Positions 43,281-55,371 of a DNA stretch of 64,000 nucleotides are shown one piece after another (position 1 is the first letter of the stretch; each line of letters opens with the position of its first letter). Source of the DNA: Cephalotus follicularis (Eukaryota > Streptophyta > Magnoliopsida > Oxalidales > Cephalotaceae); NCBI GenBank assembly GCA_001972305.1, contig BDDD01005749.1, positions 1 through 64,000 on the forward strand. Reading direction: 5' to 3'. Under the pieces are notes generated by a model. The model did not search any database and was not told where the DNA came from. It worked only from the letters and a program-made list of their open reading frames with translations. A program made the position numbers and the translations under genes.

Positions 43281-44396
43281 TCCTCCCCTCCTTAGAAAAA
43301 TCTCGTCCCGAGATTTCCTAGGTTAAATCATGTGAGGGTATAATGTCTTCGTTTCGTCCCCGCATCTCATACAACTTTCTCAAGTTCATAGCATTGCCAT
43401 CACACTTCTATCAATGAAATGTCCTTCCTTTAACCATTTGATCCACGACCGTATAACCCGTTTCATCATCCTTCGGCGTCCATATCATTCCAAAACCATC
43501 TCTGAACATATATTTATATACATATATATGAGTTCTCCTCAAACTCATATCCGTCCTTAGCTCTAACGGCTCATATGGTAGCACGTGAGAAGGATCTGGA
43601 TATTACATTCTGAGTATTGAGGTATGAACACCTTATGAAATACATGATCTTCCCGTGTGAGTTCTGCTAACGGTAGAAGTCCATTCCAATTGTTATCTCT
43701 ATCCATCCCGCTTCTGTGATGCCACTCTGATCCAGGGCATATACTGTACCTTATATAGTAGGTTTCAATCCCGTAGGCTGAGTGGTAAAGCAAGCCTATA
43801 GGATACTGTGCCCACTCTTTCGTCATGTCATTCCACCAAATTGAGTTACAGATCTCGATACATCTTGCTAATCGCCGGATGTACTGAGAAACTGGAGCGA
43901 TAAGCTTGTAACTACAGCTCCTCTATTAGCTTTTCGTTGTAAAGGGCACAAACTCTGGCTTGGGATTTTATCAACTCATCACCCCGAATAGAGAATTCTG
44001 GTTTGAATCCGTTTGATCGTGTAATGTAGCCTTAAGCAAACCATCCATCCCTTGAGCCTCTCAATTCTATCCATCAACCATGGTCGTGCTTGAACTTATG
44101 AGACCATCGAGCTAGCTAATCAGCGACCTAAGGCGTTTGCAAGCATATTACCATCGCCTGGTTGACATTGGAACTCACAGATGTAACCATTGAGCAGCTC
44201 CTTCCATATTTTTTGTTTCATATTTAGATCCTTCTAAGAGAAAGGATGTTCGGACCCTTGTGATCTGTGAAAACCGCTACTTTGTACCGCCTAGATAGGG
44301 TCTCCATTGGCGTAGTGCATGGCTAATGCTGTAATTCTAGGTCATGAGTAGAATAACTTACTCCTGAGGTTCCAACCTTCCTTAAGACATAGGGGC
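43281..44396 (-). pseudogene. Element C PPT and degraded integrase/C-terminal region
   Basis: Minus AAGGAGGGGAGGA directly precedes the LTR start TGTAAGGCCC and is a strong polypurine tract. Upstream, 43300-44390, only traces of integrase C-terminus and linker are readable in several frames, for example MTKEWAQYPIGLLYHSAYGI. I cannot place catalytic residues. Confidence 0.6.
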
Positions 44397-45100
44397 TCAT
44401 TCCCCAAACAATCTCAAAACACAATTCGCACCGTTCCCTGAGGCATCACTATACACCACGAAACCATCATTGCTCTCAGGTAAAACCATGATCGGCGCAG
44501 ATATCAGACGATGTTTTAACTCCTGGAAGCTCCCTTTACCACTGTCATCTTTTACATCTCGTCTTTTTGCGTCAATCGAGTTAAAGGTGTGGTAATCCAT
44601 AAAAATTCCTCTACAAAGCGGCGATAGTAACCCGCTAAGCCTAAGAAACCACGGACTATTATCACGTTTATCGGCCATCCCCAATCCTTCACTACTTCTA
44701 TACTTGTTAGGTTCACAGACGAACCAGCACTGGTCAACGTGAACAAGGAAACTACCTCCAATAACAAAACTCCATAGTTGCTGAATTTAGCATACCAATT
44801 GCGATCTCGCAAGACCTGCCATGTTTAGTACAACCACTCTCCATGGCATTCCACAAGCATTGAATGCACTAACACATCATCGAAGGAGACTACGGTGATA
44901 TGTTAAAGATATGGATTACACACCCCTTCCATAAAGTTTGTGAATGTAGTAAGGAATTGATCATCCCCTTTAATGACACTACGATCCATCCACAAGGTCC
45001 ATATCGTGACTGGGAGATTGTCGATGATGACACATATCCAAATGGATCCATCTCAGTAATCACTTTCTAACTCATCCATCGGCAACACTAGGAGGTTTGC
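44397..45100 (-). pseudogene. RNase H start and RT end of element C
   Basis: Two overlapping frames (44812-44552, 44684-44397) read FLGLAGYYRRFVEEFLWITT and PLTRLTQKDEM, the RT thumb/connection. FQELKHRLISAPIMVLPESN and the RNase H start VVYSDASGNGANCVL follow, with the catalytic Asp intact. Upstream RT palm is frameshifted; the region near 44890 may be the FIDD motif, but it is not convincing. Confidence 0.75.
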
Positions 45101-45834
45101 CGTCGTATAGGGTCGGCTATCTTTATAGCGCACGACTCACACACTTCTTCAGAATGAATAGATTCTCCCATTGGAGTGTTAACTTACATAACATTCCATA
45201 AGGGTTCTGGTTTCACATTAGCATGACATATGAGTCACAAGGAAATGCATGAACTGAGCGAATCCGGGTCTATAACCGTATCTTTGCCATGCCATAACCA
45301 TATACCATAAATTGTACAATATACGTCTTGCAGTCAGGGCTCGTCGACCCTTCCTCTCGGTGCCACACAGATCCACCATGGTCATCTCAGTCACCTGTTT
45401 GCTTCATATGTCATGGCCCTCACTGTCACACCATTGGTATATCTCATGGGGTTTCGGAGGGGTTGCCTTTTCGAAGTCGGCCTCCCTAGCAAGCCTAGAC
45501 TACTCGGCGGCCTCAGAAACGGCCTACTCGGTAGCCTTAGATGCTAGCCTGACTAGGGAATCCCTTAAGGATAGAACCCAAGCAAAACCAGAAACTTCAT
45601 ATAAAACAAGACATTTGGGCATCAGCACCATCCTCTAGGCGTCGACGTCATCACTGTAGGCGCCAACGTGTAACACTGGTTAATGCACAGAAACGCGAAA
45701 GAATGGTCATCGCGTCAATTGCTCACCTCTAGGGTGTCAATTCTTCACTCATAGGCATCGACGCTACGAACCAATGCGTCGACGTGTTGATCGACATAGG
45801 GGTTAACAAACAAAGGACAATTCCATCCAAACCC
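45101..45834. other. Non-RT insert inside element C, with a GTCGAC array
   Basis: This stretch lies between protease/linker and RT remnants, where RT fingers would be expected, but shows no RT. From 45440 it becomes GC-richer, with repeated ctactcggcggcct-type units, then gcgtcgacgtc and gcatcgacgct motifs at 45637-45790. It resembles LTR array sequence and may be an inserted fragment. Confidence 0.4.
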
Positions 45835-46655
45835 CTAGAAACAATCAATCAGATGGTATGAACCCTTCTTTAGAGGTAAAGATGTTAACTCACCCGGAAA
45901 TACGTCTGGGTATTCACAAACAACCAAAACATCCTCAAACCTCGGTACCAGTCTCATGTTATCGGTCACATATGCCAGATATCCACTGTAACCTTGTCCC
46001 ATAAGCCTATCAGCATGAAGGGCTGATATCATCTGAACTGGCTGATGATCCAAATTCCCAATAAAATGGAATTGAGACTATCTTGATATATTGAGGGTCT
46101 TAACCTTCACGTAACCATTCACATGGGTACAATGTGCTGCTAACCAATCCATCATATATCCATAGGAGGGTTAACTAAACACACGGACTCTCTTCCAACT
46201 ATACCATCACAATCCGGACCATTACGATCCGTAACGATACGATCCACAAACATATCATATTCGTATCCATACCTTATCCCTTAACCATAACCGCACGATC
46301 CCCAGCCGTACGATTCATGGTTGTACGGTCCGCAACCGTACGATCCATAACTGTATAACCAGCCCATACCATAAAACTGTGAGACTAGGTCAAACTGTAT
46401 GTCCTCGATAATTCCTGACCGTGGGACTAGTCTAAATGTGGTATGGTAGTTCCTTTCCTTTTTCTGTTCCATATCTACTTGTTTAACAGACAAAGATTCA
46501 GCTATCGACTACACATACCCATAATTCCAAGATACTCCATGTAACACTTATCATTCCGCTATTCCAAGTAACTCCAACTATAGCCCTTTAACTCAATCAA
46601 TCAATCTCAATTCCACTAGCCGAGGACCCTATCCTGGCGTATCCAGCATAGGACC
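45835..46655 (-). pseudogene. Protease end and linker of element C; gag absent
   Basis: Frame 46053-45835 gives ALHADRLMGQGYSGYLAYV, then EDVLVVCEYPDVFPGEL, the linker before RT. Just upstream is MDWLAAHCTHVNGY (about 46140). The remaining ~500 bases to the PBS hold no gag, only short repeats of cgtacgatcc type (46200-46360). Gag has been deleted. Confidence 0.75.
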
Positions 46656-46669
46656 GGCTTTGATACCAA
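46656..46669 (-). other. PBS of element C
   Basis: Minus TTGGTATCAAAGCC, one mismatch from the usual iMet-type TTGGTATCAGAGCC. It lies two bases from the LTR end GGCGCGATA. Confidence 0.85.
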
Positions 46670-46671
46670 GC

Positions 46672-49600
46672 TATCGCGCCCCGATCCGCGGGAGTAAACC
46701 CCCATGATCCGACGTGTGATATTCATTCTCTTCAGTCATTCAATCATATATAATCATGCTCCAAAAAGTGCTACAAATTTAAAACTTTAAATCAAAGTCA
46801 TATAAGCGGAAGAATCATATATACATCAGCGGAATTAATCAATCCAAATAAAAACTAACTCACAAATCTCCCGAAATTTGGGGCATGAAGTATTCGTCTA
46901 TAGGACTATACCCCTTGTAAAGGAAAACTCAATTTATATCTCAACACTCCCGAAGGAGGAAACAACAATTTATATACATATACGGGCTCAGCCCTCAGCA
47001 ATCACAACTAAACCAGTATCAGATCATTCTAATGCCTCAAATGATGGGCTTGTCCCTGTTTAATACATCAATACACATATTATAAGCACTGCCACATGTT
47101 GGTAGGTCGATAGCTGAAATAAAACATCTCTAATATATCTTTAGATCTGTCTCTTATACATAATAAGTCTAACATATTAGTACAGTTCATTTATAACTCG
47201 AGGCCCTTTTTACAACACATATAAACAAACTCATATCCTTTACCATAAGTAAGATCATGTACAATAGGGCAAATCAAAATATGCTATAAAGAATCCATTC
47301 GTCTCAGCCTGTCTCATTTAATACAATTCATATATAAGCAACTCCATATACAATTGGCTGACAAAATCTGTTATAGAAAACCTGTCCTTAACAGCTTACC
47401 TCGTTGCAATCCATCACCTGTGCCTGAGCCTGACCCATTCCGCACACAGGGGAAATGGGTCAGCGACATAATGTCGTGTAGGTATACTATGCTATGCCTG
47501 CAACAGTATAATGGTGTATGTGTGCAACAGTATATCAATGTATGTCATGTAGTGCATCAACATAATGGTGATATGCGTGCAATAGTATAATATATATATG
47601 TATGGTATGTCATGTGCACAAATGACAATTGCGGACGACGTCAATATACCAACTGTCCCTAAGCAGTGGTATACCGGGCTGGTCCTAATCACATAAAAGG
47701 CCATAGGCCTGCAGACAATCCATATAACAATCAATATCAATCATAGGGACAACCAGTCCATAGGTTTGAGTACTACTCTGCCCCTCCGGCCCGAGATAGT
47801 ACTACCACCGACTACCTACCCTTTTGAGGTCGTAACTGAGTGGGGAAGAGATAACGCTGATCATATCATGGCTAAGCCGTAAAAACGGTCAGAACCCGTA
47901 GTATGGTGGTAAAGCCGTAAAAACGGTCGGAACCCATTGGCGCCAGGAACCTCCAATGATGATGTGATCGAACACCCATAATCCTCGCGATGGAAATGTA
48001 GGTTATGGATGGGTTATCTCATAGGTCTCAAACAATAATTTATATCATAGTCGTACTTTGTAATACTCGTAACCCATAACATATATTTGTTTAAAGGATA
48101 GGGACCATTTCATAAAGGATCTCATAAGATCCACATCCGCAAATCATATAAAGATCATTTCGTAATCATAAGTCATTTTTCATATCCAATGGCCATTTCA
48201 TGTTCATAATCCATTTTGTAATAAATTTTTCATATATCATTTGGTTGGTCTCTATCGAAGTTATAATGAATGGAAAGGGAGTCCAAATGGGAGTATTCGC
48301 GCCCAGATGTCCGAATGGAAGTACCTGACCATTTTGAAATCCATAAAACAATGGAGAAGAAGTCCAAATAAGATATTCGCATCTCGATATCCTAATGGAA
48401 CTATCCTGACCATTTTGAAAACCATTTAGAAACCATTTGCGTAAAACCCTTTTATTGAGTACTTTCCTTAAAACTTCACTTTGAACATCGATTTAGAAAT
48501 CAAAAGTGATACATTAGGATTTCCATAGGTTACAAAGCCTTAGGGATATAATTATTTAGAATGCATGAATGTAAAGCAAGCAATAGTATAACCTACCTCT
48601 TAGCAACTGAGCTCGTAAAGCTCGGAAATCCTCTATCCTTGATTATTTTGCTTATCCTCGATCGTTTCCTTTATCCTGCATGCACAACACATTTTTGTTA
48701 CACTCTATGCACGGAAACCAAGAACAGCCATCATCGGAGCTTCGGCTAGTTTCCGACCAACTCATTCAGCTCTGGCGAAACCCAAAAACTGGTTCCACAT
48801 TGGATGATATGTTCAAAACCATCGGAGGCTCACCGTGACTCATCGTGAAACGCGTTATCACGGCCGGCAGTGAGTCAACTCGCCGGTCAACCACAGCTTT
48901 GGTCACCACCCAAAATCGCCACACAATCATCAATTCTACGCGTCATTGCCAGAGACTCGTCGTGACTCGCCGTGAAACGCGCTGTCACGGCCGGCCAGTG
49001 AGTTCAACTCACTGAGTCGACTCGCCGGTCGTCCTCAACTCCGGCCACCACCATAAAATGCATCACAACCACCAGACAAACACGTTTAAGCCCTTAACTC
49101 GCCGAGACTCGGTGCACATTGCATGGTCTCAGGCAGCCGTGAGTCGACTCAGTTGACACATCCCGACCGATTCTGGCCAAACCACGCCTCACAGGTGGTC
49201 AAAATGAATAGAGCGGGCCTTCTACACCATAACCCATGCCATCCGCGACGCTAACGACGTTGGAAAACGCACGCCAACGCGCGACAGTGATGGGGAGAAC
49301 GGAGGAAAAGAAAGAAAAGAAGAGGAAGAGGAAGGTTATCTGCCATGGAGGAACCGCCGTGCTGCTCACCGCTTCGCTGGCTGGCGTCTCTCTCTTTCTT
49401 CTCCGCCGCGTGGCTCTCTCTCCCCCTCTCTCTTGCTTTCTCTCCTGATATCTCTCTCTCTCGTCTGCCTTCTTCTACAACACACGGGTGCCTCATGCGC
49501 CCGTGTGTATATTTTCCCCCCTATTCAATTTTTGCTTCCTTTCTTGGTATTTACCAGCCAAAATACTAAGGCATGGGTCCCGTTTAATCCGAAATTTGCG

Positions 49601-49820
49601 ATATTAATTATCCGAACGGGTACAAAAATAATCGCAATAAAAATGCGAACATAGGGACTTATTGTCGCGCATTAAAAACGGGCTTTATTAATCATTTCGG
49701 GCCTTACGATCTGCGGCTCCAATAAGCGATGCTTTTTATTAATTCGAGCTCCCTCGGCTCAATACGGTCATACACTGTGCCAATATTAAAATAATTATTT
49801 ATAAAATTTGAGGCCTTACA
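46672..49820 (-). repeat. 5' LTR of element C (3149 bp), array deleted
   Basis: Matches 39598-43280 closely outside a clean gap at 48546/48547, where 519 bases including the whole GTCGAC array are missing. The GAGTCGACTC cluster (48860-49150) is kept but slightly shorter. The hairpin pair is at 47877-47888 and 47914-47925. Confidence 0.92.
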
Positions 49821-51961
49821 TGAAATCCCTAGTTACTTACACTCCGTGTTTAGTAACCAATGTGGAATTCCCATCACAATCCAATTCAGTAAATCCATTC
49901 CAAGTAGATTATAAGCCATAAAATACTTGAAAATGTTACATTTATTTAAAATGTATAACAGGCATTTTTGAGCAATTCTCAATCCTTCAAAAATACTCAT
50001 TTTCGTAAAACGAATCCCTAGTTACATTACACTCTGTGATTAGTAACCTATGGAATTCCCATGTCAATCCATTTCTAGAAATCCATTTCCAAGTCGTTTG
50101 AAAGTTATAAACACTTGAATCAATACATTTTCATTGTATAGAAAACCTCTTGAAACAATTCACAATCTTTGGAAAATTACTTTCCCCAGGCATTCGAAAA
50201 TATACATTTTCGTACAAAATAATGATTTATTCAAAATCATGCAGGTATTTCTAAAATGATAAAACACTTTTAGAAATCAAACACATTACGATCCACAGTT
50301 CAATATGCAATGCAAGAATATGCTCATATGCACCTAGGCTCATTCCGGGCACGATCGATGATATCTAAGCGAAGTCGTAAAAAATAGCAGCATAAGCGTC
50401 GATGTTTATCTTCTAGGCGTCGATGCTTATGTCCTCTAAGCGTAGACACTCGACTCTATAGCATAAGCACTTTCGTCAGTAACATTCACGTTAACAATTA
50501 TCCTTGGCGTCGACGCTTCAACCTAAGGATCCTTGAGCGTCGGCGCTTATCACATGGGGTCGACGCTTTGAGGTAGGACCTCAGGTGTCAACAAAGTCAT
50601 TTATTCACATTATTCGAATAGGGCGTTGATGCTTTCTCTAAGCGTCGACGTTTGTCATCAACAAGTATGCATTCTCAAAACCAAGCGTCGACGTGGTCTA
50701 TAGGCGTTGACGCTTTATCGTCAAACCATTATACATTTTTCGCATAATATGTAAAAGTGTCGACGCTTATCCTTTAAGTGTCGACAGTTAAAGAAAACCA
50801 GGTCGTCTTGTTCAACGCGTCACAAAACCAGGGGCAATTCAAGCAATCCAAGCATGAAATCTGATCCAATATCATACCATAGCATAGCATGCATGTAGGT
50901 TAACATATCCCAGGAACCATAATAGTAGTAATGTTCTTAACAATCCACAAAATCCATGCAAACATCAATGAACAAACACTATCCTTGAACTCGAAATTGC
51001 ATCTATAATTTCCCCTACCTTTGGTTCCAATTTAGGAACCCGAAAGTCCACTTCTTTAAGCTTTATGTCTAGTAATTTGAGGCCCCAGGTTCAGCCACAA
51101 CAGCTCCAGTTCAAGTTCACTCCAAGTTCAAAGCTTGTCCAACAATGGAGGTTCAACCTGTCTTTTTCTCTCGGTGTTTCCTCCCTGTTTTCCCTCAATT
51201 CTTTTTTGTTCTTTACTTGATTTCTCAACAGGAGGCTGAAGGAGATGAGGAACATTTATGCAGGTCACAATTTCTTCCTCCTTCTCTCTAGCCCGTTTGC
51301 ATGCATGCCTGCTGTCCAACTCTTTCCCTCACTATTTTTTCATTTCTCTTCACTTTTGTAGGTCACATGTGCTTAGGACACCACACTCTCTTGCATGCAA
51401 CATCTTAGAGCACGTTGAAGTGACATGTGCCATTCTCTCACTCTCCCAATAGTTGCATGCACACATTTCTAACCTCCCTCTTTCACTTGGTGCATGCACA
51501 CACATGTGTCACACCCACTATTCAACTCAGTCACTGCAAACTCAGGAGCTGTGGTGCATGCCCAACACGTTTTGTTGGGCGTGTAATGGAGCCTGAAAGA
51601 TGCCCTTCTCCTACCTCCATCACGTTCTCCTAACAGTATTTTAGGCATGTCTGATCTCGCCATCAAGCGTCTTTGGTTATCTCATGGGCATCGATGGTTC
51701 ACCCAGTGCATGCATTGGCATCGACTCTATGTGCACTTACATATAAACGCACGTTGCATCCTTTGGGCATCGACGCTTACTTCTTTAGGCGTCGACGCTT
51801 TGGCCAATTTCCAGTGTTTTAAATTATATTTAACACCTTTACCATCCTATACTCAAATTGGCAACATTATAAATTGCAAAAATCCTTCTTTTCTCATTAA
51901 TTTATGATAAGTTACAATGAGAATCATCATAGTAAATCAAATGAAAATCCCGGGCGTTACA

Positions 51962-52112
51962 ACAGCTCTAGCCCTTCCACATCCCCGCCTTCCGTCCATT
52001 TCGGTTCCTATAAGGAAAGATGTGATTAGTCATCTTAAGGAAACAATTGTTAATTACCAAGGAAGTTATCCAAGCTAAGTATATAATATTCGTATATGCT
52101 CTGATACCACTA
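51962..52112 (-). other. PBS, leader and gag start of chromovirus #2
   Basis: Minus PBS TGGTATCAGAGC at 52109-52098 adjoins the LTR end GGTGTGATCA. About 100 bases of leader follow, then an ATG at 51999 opening MDGRRGCGRARA. The arginine-rich start is typical of plant gypsy Gag. The frame is cut at 51961 by LTR B, and the capsid region resumes at 38756. Confidence 0.75.
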
Positions 52113-55100
52113 TGATCACACCTCGTTCTCACAACATAGACCCAGAGGTCATGGCAATCAACATATATTCAACTTATATAAAAATACAAGGAATTTACAA
52201 CTTTCTCATCACATCTTTTCATTGCGGAAGCATATAATCATGAGCTAAATTAAATACGTAACATGCAGCCCATACTACATGTTACAATAACATAACCTCA
52301 TCACTGTTAACTGCCCTCAAAACGGAGCATGAACTAATCCAGTCAAATACATTGATCCATTCTTAACAATTTCCAACAATACAAAACCTGTTGCACAATA
52401 CCCAAATTAACATTTCCTTAAAGAAAATACAACTTAAACTCTTTACTTCGTTTCCCCACGCTCAACGATGTTAATCCCCTGCATTTAGCTGAAATTGATA
52501 TGGTTAGCCGAATGCACTGGCTAAGTAGAGAAAATATAAATACACTTTTGGGTCAACGATAATGTGTGACATGAAATGAATGCATTCATGATGCAATACA
52601 TAATATATCACAACACGTATATATATGTGTGTGTGTGTGTGCCAATAGGTAAGCGGCCATGCATAGTAGCTACAACCATACAATCCCTCAACCAAGTCAA
52701 ACAGACCCATCAATCGAATCCACATATCGATGTTAACCGTCCAAGGCTAGGAAAGCACTTATAGCTAACCGGCACGTAAGCTAGGAAGAACATCAATCCG
52801 GAGATGCTAACCATCCAAGGCTAGGAAAGCACACATAGTTATCCTGCACGTAGGCTGGGAAAAGCACCTTATCAACCTATATGACACTAACTGTCCAAGG
52901 CTAGGAAATCACGTAGCTAACCGGCACGTAGGTTGGGAAAGCTCACCCAATCCAATCAATCAATCAACTCAGTCAATTATGTTTTATAGCGACCATGACC
53001 CAAGTCCGCTAATTGCTCAAAGCGTAGTTCGAGGATCGGTTGCGTTACATGGGGTGAATCGTTATATCCTTTAGCACTCTTGTCTAAATCTACTTTACAT
53101 CATAAACCCATGCATTTCAACATAATACATAGCCTTGAATTTCAACTTTGAACATTCTCATCTTATCTAAAGATGTTACAAACCATAACATTCTCTTGCA
53201 TTTACATAGGATCATCATATAATACAACGGAAAAACATAGTCTTATTACATGTCAAAACATTTATACAAACATCATTCCATAGTACATTTCCTTTACAAA
53301 ACTTCTTCCTAAAAGCTCCCTCTAAAGCTCGCATTCTCCATTCAATCCTTTGCTGAAAAATTTTTATTTGAAAACAAACATCGAAAGGAATGAGCTCAAA
53401 ATAGCTCAGTAAGGTTTTGATTGTAAAATTTATTTTATCATATCACTTTTCTTGTTAAACTCATAACTAGAATATTTCGTAAAACATATCTCTTTTCTAG
53501 TCAAAATTCATAACTAGAACATTTCATAAAAACATAACATAGAAGTCATAAAACCTTAATGAACCCTTTTACACCTCTTCACCGGAGCATTGTGCACTCC
53601 CCGACTACTATCCTCACATCAAATGCATGCTCGTGAGCATCTCACTCCGCAACATTAATCCATCTCAGATTCATACCCCTTGGATCGCAATCCAAGGGTG
53701 GTTCATTTCATCATTTCATAAAACATTTCTTAATACTTTCAGTGATCAGCTCAAAGCATTCATAAACATCATTGTATAGCATCTCTTTCAAAATTCATAA
53801 ACATTTTTCTTCATTTCAGTAATTAACTTAAATGCATTCATAAAACATTTTTTCATAGCATTTCTAAATCTAGAATTTCATATAGAAATAAGCACTTTCA
53901 AGGAAAACTTAAAACATAAACATTAAAGTAGACATCTTCAAGAATTCATAAAGCTCAAGTTCATAAAAATTGGTTGAGAATCGAATATGTTATGAGTTTT
54001 TAAAGTGGCTGGTTCCATATGAAAATAGGACATGAGCAGTAAAATGAATCATGGATTCTCATCAAGAACTGGACAGAATTACAAGAAGCATAAAGCATAT
54101 CAGTTAGAGTAGACATCTGAAAGTTTCTAAAATATTAAACCGTTCAAAATTTCATCAAGAAATGAGCAAGATATGAATAAAACTATCTTCTAGATAATTT
54201 GAAGTAAAACATGGGATAGTTTCGTGAAAGTGGGTATAGAATTTCCTTACTTTGCTTTAGATTTCCTTTTTCTCCTTCTCCTTTTGAATTCTCCACTTCA
54301 CTCTCAGCAGAAGCACTTGCCTTCTCAGCCAAAAGGAATGAATTCAGGTCCCTAATGCCCATAAATAGCTTGATTAATTAGGGAGTAAGTCTCCTTCTCC
54401 CTCTCTCTCTCTCTCTCTCATGAGTCATCTCTCAAATTACCCATGGGCCTTAAATCCTCCAATAAAATGGTGACACTTAGCATCTAAACATAAATTATAT
54501 GGCCTCCTTTCACCCTAGTCTGACACTTGTCCCGTAATTAATAAATTTAACTCACAAAAGGATAAAAAGTTAGATTTTGTAGCTGATCTGATGGTTTGGG
54601 CATCGACGCTTATGCATGGCGTTGACGTCTATGTCCTTGTGCGTTAACTTCAATGGTTCTCTGCCTTAACATCCGATGCTATAGGCCAAAAAGTGCACTC
54701 ATTCGCATTGACGTCTAAGCATGACATTGACGCTATGAAGGTTTCACGTTAACGTCTATATCCACTATCCGAAATTGCACTTCTTGGTGTTGACGTCTTT
54801 CACAAAGGCGTTGACGCGTATATGCAATCCCCAGCACGTCGACAATAAAAACATCACATTGACGAGAATCATCTTGAAATGCCCAGAACATGTGCTCAAA
54901 CCCAGCACGTTGACGTATCTAACATAGGCGTTGACGCCAAAAAGACTGTTCTGCATATTTTGCCTATTTTGATCCTACCATTTTGCTTGTATGTTTTGCT
55001 TAAGCATTCCTTCACATCAAAGAACAAGTTATGTTCTTTCAAAGTCCAGATTACAAGGCAAACACCATATTCCTCAGTATATAACAAACACATTTCCAGT

Positions 55101-55371
55101 CCAAAACAAATAGACAACCTCAATAATGGAAACCATATTTCCATATAACTTTAACAAGATTTTCTGGTCATTACATGTTTCAAGTAATTTATATATTTAG
55201 AAACGCTTGAAATCATATACACATTGGATATAAAATAAATCATTCCAAATTCATCATCAAGTAATTTATGTGTCGTAAAATACTTGTCAAAACATATTTA
55301 TTTAAAATATGTAATCCTCTTTTGAAACCGCGTTTCAAATATGTTAAAATATAATATTTCGTACAAAATAC
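52113..55371 (-). repeat. 5' LTR of chromovirus #2, partial, split by solo LTR D
   Basis: Parallels 20020-21050 closely, including the minisatellite at 52735-52950. Solo LTR D interrupts at 52985-55175, after which the matching sequence resumes (tgtttcaagtaatttatata) and runs to 55371, where element E begins. The remaining ~1.6 kb of U3 and its arrays should lie beyond E. Confidence 0.82.
52985..55175 (-). repeat. Solo LTR D, 2191 bp, target duplication tgttt
   Basis: Edges are TATAGCGACC (52985, probably a mutated TGTAGCGACC) and GGTCATTACA (55175). tgttt occurs at 52980-52984 and 55176-55180. Same family as G. A divergent array of gttgacg and catcgacgctt motifs occupies 54590-54930. A pure CT microsatellite lies near 54400-54420. 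Confidence 0.88.

Larger units (their letters stand above)
39598..49820 (-). mobile_element. Element C: complete gypsy element, 10.2 kb, target duplication tgaaa
   Basis: LTRs 39598-43280 and 46672-49820 enclose a 3391-base internal region. Target duplication tgaaa is perfect (39593-39597; 49821-49825). A PPT follows the left LTR (43281-43293) and a PBS adjoins the right one (46656-46669), so the element is minus-oriented. Unusually the LTRs run TG..TA on the minus strand, in both copies. Internal genes are heavily reduced: no gag is recognisable, and only protease end, RT, RNase H and C-terminal scraps are. Confidence 0.92.
38757..51961 (-). repeat. Solo LTR B (chromovirus), itself split by element C
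   Basis: Minus start TGTAACGCCC at 51961, end GGGTGTGACA at 38757. Neither a PPT nor a PBS adjoins the ends, and #2 gag lies on both sides, so it is a solo LTR. Net length without element C is about 2.98 kb. Flanks acagc (51962-51966) and ttagc (38752-38756) agree at three of five positions, a weak duplication. Palindrome arrays occur at 51650-51800 and 50395-50780. It has a repeated tacactc..gtttagtag motif (39440-39590; 49835-50050) in place of the 20600 minisatellite. Confidence 0.75.
20020..55371 (-). mobile_element. Chromovirus #2 (Tekay/Del-like), one element split by nested insertions
   Basis: On the minus strand the parts join in the correct order: 5' LTR from 55371 to 52113, PBS, gag start at 51999, gag continued at 38756, zinc knuckles, PR, linker to 37027, RT continued at 25470, RNase H, integrase, chromodomain-like tail, PPT, and 3' LTR 22636-20020. 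The breaks fall at insertions A, B and D, and E cuts the 5' LTR. Both LTRs carry the same ~95-base minisatellite (20600-20815; 52735-52950), which the other LTR copies lack, supporting their pairing. The first part of the 5' LTR must lie beyond element E, outside the window. Confidence 0.75.
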
